The position numbers and the translations under genes are program-made. The notes beneath the pieces were generated by a model, which saw only the letters and a list, made by a program, of their open reading frames with translations, made no database searches and was not told the origin of the DNA. From Psoroptes ovis (Eukaryota > Arthropoda > Arachnida > Sarcoptiformes > Psoroptidae): a stretch of 64,000 nt of DNA. The first letter of the stretch is position 1; the number at the start of each line of letters is the position of its first letter. Positions 13,901 to 24,399 of the stretch are shown one piece after another. Location of the stretch: NCBI GenBank assembly GCA_002943765.1, contig PQWQ01000017.1, forward strand, positions 434,001 to 498,000, given 5' to 3'.

Positions 13901-15640
13901 ATGATTATTATAACGCATGAATGATTGATTGATTTTTTTGAACTATTTTTCCATTGTGTTTCGTTGATTATTATCATATAGGTATCAGCATGTGTATTAT
14001 TACTACGTTATCAACCGACAAAAACAAATATAATCGAACTATTACCACAATCGATACGTTCACATTGTGTAACACCATCGAAAGAATATCCTCCAACACA
14101 ACAGCCAACATCATCATCAATGTTTCCACAACCGCCTTCATTTGTTTGTCCATCGACAGCATCAGCCACAACAACTCAAGCCAAATCATCGAATCAAATA
14201 TTTAAACAACAATGTTTTTCAAAAAAATTATATGAATCATCTGATAGTTGTAGTGGTGGTGATATCGGTGGTATTGGTGGTATCGTTGGTGATGGTAATA
14301 TTCGTAGAAATTATGATTATGATGATGATGATTATGATCCGAATTGTTGGTCAAGACAAGCTAGTAAAGATGATGAATTCCTCGTACCGGGTGCAGCCGG
14401 TTATCATTATGGTTCGGTACCATATCAACATGGTGGAAGCAGTAGTCGACGATATGGATTGTTGGATAAATATGATAAATTAATTATGTATCTATTTCCA
14501 TATGGTTGGCAAATAAATACACCGGCAACCGATGAAACTGGTCAATATGTTGCACAATTAGTTGCCATATTTTTGCTATTAACTGTTATATTCGATATAA
14601 TATTAGCATGGAATATTAATTCCATTCTAAATTGGAATAATAATAATCATTTATTATTATTCATATTCATTTTTATATTTATTTCAATTATAATTATAAT
14701 ACTAATAATATCAAGACAGCCACAAATCAGGTAAATTATTATCAAAAAAAATTTCAATTATCACCCTTATCACCATCATAATCTATGCCATTATAATGAA
14801 TTATCATCAAATTTTCAATGTCTGAAATATCTCGATTAATCTTATCTTCGAAATTTTGTTTTTCTCATTTCTCAATGTACCATTATCACCGTATAAACCT
14901 GTGAATGTTCACCTGTGTTCGCCTGTATTTCACCTGAATTTGTCTGGTTTTACCTGTATAAATGATTATACATCATTAATATATTCGACCATGGATCTTC
15001 CATATTGGATTTTCAATTATCTTCATGCTTTACCTTGGCTCAATTTCAATCAACATCTAAAAACAATTGAAAAACAAAAACAGATGTAATCTAAAATTTA
15101 AAGCACCTGGTGTACCATTCGTGCCTGCCATTGCCATTATGATCAATATTTATCTGATATTAAGACTTTCAATATTAACATTGGTTCGATTTACTGTTTG
15201 GATGATTATCGGTAAGTTTGGAATTTGATTTTGATTCATAGAAGATTGATAATTGAATTTCCTCGATTTTCGTTTTTTTTCTCTATCACCATCAACACCC
15301 GAATTATTCGAACCTCTATCGACATTCAAATCTCTGAAATTTTCCATTATCTCCAGGTCTATTCATTTATTTTGGTTACGGAATTAATCATAGTGTCCTG
15401 GAGCAACAACAACAACAACAAATGAGCTCCGATCAGCAGCCACCATCATTGTCTGATGATAAACATTTTAATGGATTATCTCAAAATCAACACCAACAAC
15501 AACAACCAACGACAATTGAATTAAATATTCCATCCGATCGCCTGAAACAAACATTCAGTAAAACGAATCCATTTTTAAATCCAGAATTCGATGACTCAAC
15601 TGCAACAACCACGAATACGAATTGGGAAAAATTTGATTAA
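10961..15640 (+). CDS. Cationic amino-acid transporter (SLC7A/CAT family), complete, 10 exons
   Basis: Permease of the APC superfamily in the plasma membrane, predicted by family to take up Arg, Lys or ornithine. Exons: 10961-11185, 11809-11878, 12028-12111, 12199-12310, 12431-13170, 13222-13373, 13462-13662, 13982-14730, 15084-15211, 15357-15640. All junctions are GT-AG and in frame, giving 914 residues. Landmarks in order: DLVSLGVGSCVGTGMYL, AGPAVIISFLIAG, YAEFGVRVPNTSGSAYMYSY, GWNMILEYLIGSAAGA, GFAPYGWSGILNGAATCFYA, ENPQRSIPIA, FPMPRVVYAMAKDGL and the late CAT helix APGVPFVPAIAIMINIYL. It is longer than usual CATs (about 620-660 residues). The excess is a Thr/Ser/Ala/Gln-rich insert before GFAPYGW and a disordered loop of about 130 residues in exon 8. 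Exon 1 (75 residues, Gln-rich end) is the least certain part, though it splices in frame and ends at a good GTAAGT donor. Confidence 0.9.
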
Positions 15641-18443
15641 TTTGATTTGATTTGATTTGATTCGATTTACCGTTGATTCGATTTATCATTGATTACATCT
15701 CGGAATCATATCGGAGCATCGGAATCCTATTATCATTGATAGCTTCAATTCTGATGTTCCGACGCAACAACGAATTCGTGATTCAATTATCAATTTTCGC
15801 TTCCCGAAAAAGCCATAAACAAACAAGATGAACATTCCAGATTCCAGGAACAATAACAAAGATGATGAACCATTTCGAAATTACCGCCATTCTTCTGAAT
15901 ACTTCCTAATTTGCCTATCAAATATGATCATCAAACATCATCATTATTCATTAACAGAACACACAGAAACATCAACAATGATGATGATCCACCGTAATCA
16001 TCTTGATCAACATCATCATTCGTGTATTATCATTATTCAAAGTAATAATAATTCAACGAAAAACATCGTTATTATCATCATCAAAATTCAGATCATTCGA
16101 AATCATTCAACGTTTACCATTCAGCACTCATATATATCATCAATGTAATTGAATATTTCATTCAAATTTTATTTATTTATTTATTCTCATCATCAAAATT
16201 TAAATGTGTTCATCATCATCATCATCATCATCACTCGATGTGCTCGATCGTGTTTAATGTGTTTTGGATTTTACGAACCGATAATTCAATGTTGTTGATG
16301 CAAATGATGATCAAAATGACGATCCAAAACGATGATCGTAATTGACTACATTACGAGTGCTCGATATATGAAGAACACCACTTTCTTTGGCTGTAAATAA
16401 TCTGTGATTTATGAGTGTGTGTGTGTATTTCTACCATTTTTATGTGTGAATTACTCTGTGTACCAATTTCTTGTGTGCTCGTGTGTGTATTAATGTGTGT
16501 GTTAATATCGTATTACGATGTGTTTATTTATTTATTTATGTGTTATTTATCTCTATGAAATATTTAATTTCAAATTTATTATTATGATCATTATTATTAT
16601 GATCATCATTATTATGATTATGATTATGATCATCATCATCATCATCATCATTAATTTAATTTATGTATATGTGTTTTATTATGCATCGAAAATTATTGCC
16701 GTTTTTTTTAAATATTTGTTTATCGTTGTTTTATTGTGGTTTATTATTGTTGAAATTTGTACCAATTTTTTTTTCAGCCATAAAACCATCAAACCGTCAA
16801 TATCATCATCATTGGACATCAAATCATAAAATTTTCACATGAATTATCATTGAAATTCATTGAAAATCATTGAAATTATTCAATGAAACCAGTCACATTC
16901 AAAACACATCATTGAAACAAAACACATTCTTATTTACCACATCAGCACATGGCCACATCAGCACGGCAGCAGCAGCACCTTCCCGAACAGCCGAATCCCG
17001 AATTCCAACGAACCTTCCGATAAAACCTTGATGATCATAATCGATCGATGGAATCGGTGGACACGTATGCCAATAATACATACGTGTAACAATAATGTAT
17101 CTATTGTTTCGATCGAAGTTTTCGAAGAAATGTGACAAAAATCCGAAGAATGTGATGACCAAACCCGAAAAATAAAGAATCTCTATGCCCAAAGGCCCCC
17201 GAAAATCTTCTCCAGCGAAAATGTTTGACATTCCATATTATATTTTTCACGATTCATTTTGATATTTGTGAAAGAAAAAAGTGATTTATTTTCATTTATT
17301 CTTATTTATATATTTTTCTCCCAAAAATAATAATACCATCATCAAACAAAACAAAACAAAAATGCTAACCATTTCCATAATTTTCCATTGTCTCCATAAT
17401 GTGTTCGCATTTTTCGATGTATTCATGATTTATTTATGAAAATGAATTTTTCAAGTTAAACATTCAACCAATGTAAATATCAAACAACGCAAATACAAAC
17501 AACAAACACAGATTATTTTGAGCTTTGGCATTTTTTCCATTCGCATCATATACCATCATCATCATCATAAACATCAAATGGCATCACTAATGATAATGAA
17601 AATTAAGAAATCAACGAATGACATTTAAATTTATTTCTTCAGTTGTTCAGGATCTTCAGGCCTACAGTTCTTTGATGAATTCTTCATATGGCCACTGGAC
17701 AAGTTCTGCCCCTTTTAAAAATTCTTAGACTCTTCAATTCTTCATCTGATTTATCCTTTTATTCATTTACTGCTGGTGGTGCTGCGATTATCATCTGATT
17801 TTGACCATCAAAGGCTTCTTGTATCTTTTAATTTTACCATCTTTTACCACCACAATTGGTCCCTAATTCTTGTTTCACTCGCGAAGCGACCCTTGTTTTT
17901 CAAAAAAATTTGACATTTTCGACCCATCTCTCAACAAAACCACCCTGTGTGTGTGTTGGACACATTTCTCTACCGCCATTCCCTTTGGGCAAATTTCTTC
18001 AAGAAAATTTCAAGGGTTCGAAGACCCGGACGAAATCGAACGATTCCACCATTCAACCATTGTATCATATCATTGAGTGATTGATTGATTGATTATTACA
18101 ATTGTAAATAACCAAAAAATACTTGAAAATTTTTTTGAAATATTGAAACATTCTTAAACGATTTTGTGTGTGTGTTTCTATTTCCATTTTTTTGAAAATA
18201 AAAAAATCATAAATTCATTGAAATTATGAAATTAAATACATTCAAAATGGAATTTAAATTTTGAATTTCTAAATTGTGCATTGAATTTTGAATTTCAAAA
18301 ATATATTTTCTGTTTGTATTTTGAACCATTAAAAAATTATTTATTTAATCCATTTTTCAATTTGTTAATGAAATAAAATTTTTTTTTTGATTTCCGCCAA
18401 ATTTTTCATACGAAATTGTCCAAAAATTTATTCAAAAATTCAT

Positions 18444-18624
18444 TCAAAAATTCAATTGAAAATCATTGATATTCGAGGAAATTCGGTTAATTTTTTTTGA
18501 CAAATTGCACTCGAAATAACACATTTTGGATTGAGCTGTTCGAAAAGTTTTGTCGTATTTCCCGATAGGCTTTTCACATTGATTTGCGAATGAATTTATC
18601 GGACAAGCCAATTTGCACTTGCAT
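18444..18624 (-). CDS. Possible terminal exon of a small cysteine-rich protein
   Basis: Minus-strand frame of 59 residues plus stop, preceded by a pyrimidine-rich stretch and a TAACAG acceptor just 5' of 18624. It has six cysteines in the pattern C-x-C-x3-C-x8-C-x16-C-x3-C, starting CKCKLACP and ending MCYFECNLSK. The spacing loosely recalls secreted disulfide-rich domains (a degenerate Kazal-type domain is one option), but I do not recognise a family. I could not find a matching upstream exon with a signal peptide in the next kilobase. It may be a lone exon, a pseudogene piece or chance. Confidence 0.25.
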
Positions 18625-19776
18625 CTGTTATCTTTAAAAATGAAATGAGATGTGAAACAAAATGCTCTGCTCACTAATCGGTACATTGAACATATGCATT
18701 TATTTTTTCATAATCCTTTATGCACCAAAAAAGGAATAAAGTATTCAAAGTATTTCAACTATAAAATAATGGCTGACAACTAAGCTATAAAATCATTTGG
18801 AAAACTAATGCAGTGAAATGGAATCTGTTACTTTTAAGGGTGATTATTTATTTATTTTTTTCGAATACACAGGTAAATTGTCAACAAAATTGGCTGAAAT
18901 GCTGTCAAAGTCAAATGAAGTGATTTGTCAGATTTTTCTGGAGAAAACGTTCGGAAACTTTGGCAAATAAAGGGTTGTATTACGTAAGTAAAGGGTTGAA
19001 AAAAATGCATCACCATTTTGAATAATTCAAAGTTTTTCAGCCGTAAATCTCCGTGATGCTAAGATCTCTACGTGAGATGATTTAAACGAGCTAAATCAGC
19101 TCTCAAGCAGCTGTTTCGCATCCGAAATGTTTTATAGTCTCAGGTATTAACCCTGATGTAGTAACCCTTTCGGCATCATCATCAGTGTTAAATGATGCAA
19201 AAAACTTCGAAGAACTGAAGCATTTTGCGTGCAGCAACGAAGATTCGAAGCATCTTGGACATGGGGATGCTGGAAGACGTGAAATTGGCCAGCGAATTGT
19301 GTTTTTGGCCAACGAATGTTGTTTACAAACAACTTGAATTATCATTGATCGACATTGAAACATTTGTTGACATTTTCAATGATGATAATCAAAAACATCA
19401 AAAAAAGCTCATCAAAGATGTTTACTGCTGGTGTAAACAATGTTTCTTGAGCATTTTCAACGAAAGAATTTTTTAAAAAGCTTAACCAGTTTTATCATCC
19501 AAACAATTATCATTATCATTATCATTACATGTTAATGATGATGATGATGATGATTTGAACATTTTCAAGGGGTCCAACCTGTTTAGTTAGTTGGTTGGTT
19601 GGTTAGTTAATTGCATCTAATGTCCAAGTGGATAAGTGGTTAAAAGCAAATTTCAATGATAATTTTCACGAGAAGATTATGGCTAATGCACCGAAATGCT
19701 CTGATGTGTGTGTCTGATGGTCAATTTTGCTACAATTAATTGATGCAAAATTCCAGAAGAATAGAACGAATCGTCG

Positions 19777-19797
19777 ACAGCGGTTGAGAACCGCTGT
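19777..19797. repeat. GC-rich hairpin, 9-bp arms
   Basis: ACAGCGGTT, loop GAG, AACCGCTGT. The arms are exact reverse complements. GC content is far above the local background. There is no run of T after it and no gene boundary close by. Confidence 0.6.
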
Positions 19798-20391
19798 AAA
19801 TTTAAAAATTTAATGAATTTTTGAAAAAGTTTCGAAGCATTCTTTCTTAGGGCCAAGAAAATAAATTACAATTAAAATTAATGATTCTGAAAAATTTGAA
19901 ATTTGCATTAAGATTTAATGACGTTTAAACTTAAATATGGACTATAGTTCATTTTACATGGTTTAAAGTTTTAATTCGTAGTTTCGAAATTGAATTTCGT
20001 AATCGTACAGTTTAAAATTTCATACAAAAATCCGAAAATCAACTTTAAAACTACGAATCATAACTTTAAACCTTGTAATGATGTTTAAACATTGATATGT
20101 GTATGGACTATGGCTCATTATTTTATTTTGATTTATTCAAATTTGAATGGTATTCGAATTGAATTAAATTTAATTTAATTCCTTTTTTGGGGTTCTGAAT
20201 TTCTAAATGGAAAATTTAATTATAATTAATTATCATTAAACAAACATTAAATAAACTAATAAACAAACAGACAAATGAACCATTAAACAATCAAAATTAA
20301 TTACTTCGTGATGGCAATATTTTATATGGTTGAAAATATTCGTGAAAAATTCATCCATTCAAGACATTCATTCATTTAAAAGTCAGTCAAA

Positions 20392-20420
20392 GATGTCTTA
20401 AGACTTAGTCTTAAGACATC
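20392..20420. repeat. Perfect 13-bp inverted repeat, 3-nt loop
   Basis: Left arm GATGTCTTAAGAC (20392-20404), loop TTA, right arm GTCTTAAGACATC (20408-20420). It would form a stable cruciform or hairpin. It lies in non-coding DNA and shares the GATGTCTT core with the hairpin at 2568-2595, in the other orientation. Confidence 0.75.
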
Positions 20421-22319
20421 ATTAAGTATGGTTTACAATATTGGCTATCAACTTGATCATCAGCCATTTCAAAGCCTTACAACCTTTAAAACCTTGCAGC
20501 CTCGAGGCTAACAGGGTTGCCGGACCTTACCGGACCTGTGTCTGCATATCAATTGAGGAAAAACGTAACAATTCCGGCCGAAAATTCGAGATCGTTTCGT
20601 TGTTGCTGAACACTGCTCAAGACAACTGAAGACCCTTCGAAGCACCATTTGAAGATCATTTGAAGCACCGATCCCTTGCAGACTCTTGATCTAAGACCAA
20701 AGGAATTTCAATTATTCGAGTCTTAAGTAAACAAAACCAAAATATTTAATGATTTCAAAATTGAATTAAAATAAATTTCATTCAAATTCCATGATCATTA
20801 TCTTCGAAGGAATGTAACAATTTTTTATGGGCCAAGTTTTATGGATTTTTTTTTTGTTGTCCAACAAGGTATGGACCTATCAAAAGCTAAGCAAAACGAA
20901 ATACCACACACTTTGATAATTGACCATTGGAATTATTGGTCTTCTTCGAAGAAGACCCAAACGTAGCCTAATGTTGGTTTTATGATTGATTCAATTGTTT
21001 TTGACTTTTCTTTCAAAGCTCTCAACCTAAATGACTTGTGGAATGTGAACAAGTGATTAAACAATCAGTGGTAATCAAATTTGGTCACTGGCCACTGGCC
21101 ATTCTATACGAGGACCGATCATGGCCAATTGGCACGAAAATCTTCCGCCGATGCTTCACCAAATAATTCACCAATCAGCTCTCTCATATAGGTCAAAATA
21201 GAAATATTTTGCTGCGTTTGACAACCACTGTACGCATATGACTAAAGTTGATAATTGTTTTGTTGAAATAAATGTAAACAAACATATATATTCACGAACA
21301 TATTTATTTATTTCATTCACGGAACATGAAAATTGAATAAATAAATAAATAAATGAGTGAATGAATAAATGGTGAATGATACACTAAACAAGCAACAATA
21401 TTGACCAAAGCAACAATTCACCAGATAGCAACAACAACCATGATGGTGATGATGACCCTGGGTGACCACAACGTTTGATCTTCGTTTGTTGAACAAAATA
21501 ATGATGGTCGAAGATATTTATGGTTGTTGTTGTTGTTGTATTTCAAGATTTGAAATCTTCAAAGAAATAAGAGAGAAACACATGCACATGAATTAGACAT
21601 GTAAACATTCTTGACAGAAGCATTCAAGACATTGCCGAAGATATTTGACCAGAGATATGAATGTATGAATGAATGAACAAGTTTACAAGTTGAACATCGA
21701 ACACATTTTGTTCATTTCAAATAATTCTTTGACGATATGAACAGTCGGTGCTTCAAGTGCATGAATGTATGGTCAGTAAATAACAGTTGGAATGTAACAT
21801 GAAAATATGTTTTAAAGTTTTTGTGATTTGATTATTGATGAAGACGACGAAGAACACATTCATTCACTGAAGACCACGTTTCAGATGTTGATTTGCTCGT
21901 TTGTCTTGAATTTAAAACCAAATAAACCATCATAAAACCATCGACAAATGCCATAAGCACGCTGACGCCAATCTTTAAAATTGTTTGAAATTTTTTCAAA
22001 ACTTTAAATGGCAGAATATGCTCCAATTTTAACATTCGAACAGTGTTTTCGATGTCTTTAAATGATGATGATCATAATCTGAAGATGATCATTGTTTGAT
22101 GGTGATCATTGTTTATTGATGATTATAATGTGATGATGAACATCATTGTTTATTGTTCGGGTGTTTATGATTGTGTTTATGTTTAGATTACATTCTGTAT
22201 TTTAGTGCATTTTGGTGAATTTTCGAATGTTTAATTGTGGATGATCCGTAGTTGTTTATATTCAGTGGATTTGAATTAATATAAATAAACTTTAATTCAA
22301 AAAAATACTGCTGTCAATA

Positions 22320-24134
22320 ATGAAATTCATAACAATTAACAGCATTAATGATAATGTTAATTTAAGTGGTAAAAGCATCACCAGCATCGGCAACAACAAC
22401 AACAACAACAGTGGTAAATTCCAAACAACATTATTAACATCTATGAACGGAAATAATCCGAATGTTTACAATAATAATAATAATGATCATCGAAGAAATT
22501 CATTAAAAACAATGAAAATGAATAATAATATGAATATATTCAATATTCATTCATCGGCCACCACTATTAATCCAACACCACCACCACCACCACCATCATC
22601 ATCAACATCGGCATCATCATTATCATCAAATTCATTATCATCGACAGAATCACAAATAATCATTAATCATCATCATCACCAACATCATCATAATCAATCG
22701 GCTAAACATCGATTATATAATATACGTACACTGAATTTTCAATTGAAAAAAATGAAAAAATTATTTCAATCATCAAAATCATCATCATCATCATCGACGA
22801 CAACATCGTCGGCGGCCATCAACATTGATCCATCATCATTATCGATATCACCGATTGCCGCCAATTATTTATTTAATAATAATCATAATAATAATCTTTG
22901 TTATCAATCAATTATTAATCATAATCACCACCACCATAATAATAATAATGATAATTGTTCAATTTACAATTTATCCGATACGACAACAACAACACCAACG
23001 TCGAAATCAATTAATCATTATCCATTACACCGGCTTATGGATGGTAAACGATATGATTGCCGCAGTAAATCATCCATCACTAATCCAATGGTAAGCTTTA
23101 TGAATAAGGGTGATGGTAAAATTGCACTTAACCTGGCCGACAAACGATCATCATTAAAACATCAACATCAACAAGATGTATCATCATCACTAGTCATTTT
23201 ACAAAATGATAATCAATTATATTCAATGAATTTATTGAATAATCAACAGCAATTCGGAAATCAAAATCATCAAATAAAATCTACAAATAATTGTTATTTA
23301 ACATTGAATTCGAATCAAAACAATATTTACAATTATATTGATGAAAATGATCCATTATCATTTGAATCATGGTATTATGGTCAGATTGAACGTAATGATT
23401 CGATTGAGCTGATCCGAAATTTACCGACCGGTACATTCATAGTACGACGTTCGACAACAATCGATGATTGTTATGCCTTAACAGTACGTGTACCATATGA
23501 TCATAATCATACTGGTATCGCTCATTATCTTATACAACATCAAAAATCATCTAAATCAGATAATAGCAATGATTCGAACAATGTTGATCATCCACCGAAT
23601 GGTGATGATAATTCGAAACAAAAAGATAATCAATCGAAAATTTACAAAATCAAAGGTTTTCAAAAAGAATTTCCAACCATACAATCATTGATCATACATC
23701 ATAGTATTATGAAAGAACAATTACCATGTACATTACGGTTGATACCACATCGACTGACGGCAACATCACCATCGACACCTCCGATGATGGCCACAACAAA
23801 ATCATCTGATGAATGTTATGATCAATGTTCAGAACCGGCAGCAGCAGCAAATCAACAACAAAAACTGAAGCCTAAGGCTATGCCTACTAATCGTAGAAAA
23901 TTATCCTCATCATCAAAGCTACAAAACAATGGCTTCAACACTAATCATTCGATTAGTTTGAATCGTTCGAATTGGAATCTCAGGCAACAATCATCAACAA
24001 TATCTTCATCAATATCATCACCACAAACATCAAAATCATCGTTAGATCTGGATCGAATGGTCGATGTTGATCTTGATCCAACATATCAACGAATATTGGA
24101 AAATTTCCGCAAAGTTATGGCACATTGTAATTGA
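22320..24134 (+). CDS. SH2-domain adaptor protein, tensin-like SH2, single exon
   Basis: A 604-residue protein, predicted cytoplasmic, that should bind phosphotyrosine peptides. The first 340 residues are low complexity (Asn, Ser, His and Pro runs). An SH2 domain spans about 351-478. It starts SWYYGQIERND and has the FIVRRS motif, whose phosphotyrosine-binding Arg is residue 376. It then runs through VRVP, HYLIQ, KIKGFQ and ends HHSIMKEQLPCTLRLIP. That ending resembles tensin SH2 domains (HSIM...LPC-L-IP), but no PTB domain follows and no SOCS box is present. An Asn/Asp-rich insert of about 30 residues interrupts the domain between HYLIQ and KIKGF. The ATG is 22320-22322 and the stop 24132-24134. 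A downstream MITE-like remnant lies at 24161-24240. It could also be an SH2D-type or RIN-like adaptor; SH2 itself is secure, the subfamily is not. Confidence 0.8.
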   Translation: MKFITINSINDNVNLSGKSITSIGNNNNNNSGKFQTTLLTSMNGNNPNVYNNNNNDHRRNSLKTMKMNNNMNIFNIHSSATTINPTPPPPPPSSSTSASSLSSNSLSSTESQIIINHHHHQHHHNQSAKHRLYNIRTLNFQLKKMKKLFQSSKSSSSSSTTTSSAAINIDPSSLSISPIAANYLFNNNHNNNLCYQSIINHNHHHHNNNNDNCSIYNLSDTTTTTPTSKSINHYPLHRLMDGKRYDCRSKSSITNPMVSFMNKGDGKIALNLADKRSSLKHQHQQDVSSSLVILQNDNQLYSMNLLNNQQQFGNQNHQIKSTNNCYLTLNSNQNNIYNYIDENDPLSFESWYYGQIERNDSIELIRNLPTGTFIVRRSTTIDDCYALTVRVPYDHNHTGIAHYLIQHQKSSKSDNSNDSNNVDHPPNGDDNSKQKDNQSKIYKIKGFQKEFPTIQSLIIHHSIMKEQLPCTLRLIPHRLTATSPSTPPMMATTKSSDECYDQCSEPAAAANQQQKLKPKAMPTNRRKLSSSSKLQNNGFNTNHSISLNRSNWNLRQQSSTISSSISSPQTSKSSLDLDRMVDVDLDPTYQRILENFRKVMAHCN

Positions 24135-24160
24135 ATTGATAATGATGATAATAATTTAAT

Positions 24161-24240
24161 GGGTTGTCCGGAAAGTTCTTGCCAATTTTTGAATGAGCAT
24201 CGCATTGATTTATACGCAAATTCTTTTCGGACAGCCTAAC
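24161..24240. mobile_element. Mariner-like terminal-inverted-repeat remnant (MITE-sized)
   Basis: The left end GGGTTGTCCGGAAAGTTCTT (24161-24180) and the right end, read on the minus strand from 24240 (GTTAGGCTGTCCGAAAAGAA), are imperfect inverted repeats. They share TGTCCG followed by AAAG and TTGC. The sequence closely resembles the ends of mariner-family DNA transposons (GGTTGTCCGGAAAGTTC type). The element is only about 80 bp with no transposase, so it is non-autonomous or a deletion remnant. TA dinucleotides flank both sides, consistent with TA target-site duplication. It sits between the SH2 gene stop and its poly(A) signals, so probably in the 3' UTR. Confidence 0.7.
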
Positions 24241-24399
24241 TAAATTAATGTTTATGTCTCTGTATATTTTCATTGTATTTTCAATTAAATTTTTATTGTC
24301 AAATATATTTAATTTAAATGCTCATTTGTGATATAAATAAATAAATAAATAACAAAATAATTTATTATCATTCAATAATATCATATCTATAACCATGGA

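Larger units (their letters stand above)
15641..22319. other. Gene-poor stretch between transporter and SH2 gene
   Basis: No gene is recognised. The left part (15641-16860) is the likely 3' UTR plus CAT and ATG repeats. Short open frames at 16899-17231 (-), 17856-18080 (+) and 19060-19480 (both strands) have more mixed composition than the background but no family I can name. A candidate cysteine-rich exon lies at 18444-18624 (-), and hairpins at 19777-19797 and 20392-20420. The rest is AT-rich sequence with TTTAAA-type and short CAT repeats. Confidence 0.55.

Noticed and set aside
14142..14483. Second frame overlapping exon 8 of the transporter
   Set aside because: A shadow frame; the transporter frame matches family motifs on both sides and splices correctly.
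19620..19800. tRNA/SINE-like A box (TGTCCAAGTGGATAAGTGG) and a B-box-like GGTTGAGAACC
   Set aside because: The two lie about 160 bp apart, the B-box match is poor and is the middle of a hairpin, and no cloverleaf can be drawn.
22320..24134. Possible SOCS protein
   Set aside because: An SH2 is present but no SOCS box follows; the C-terminus ends LENFRKVMAHCN.
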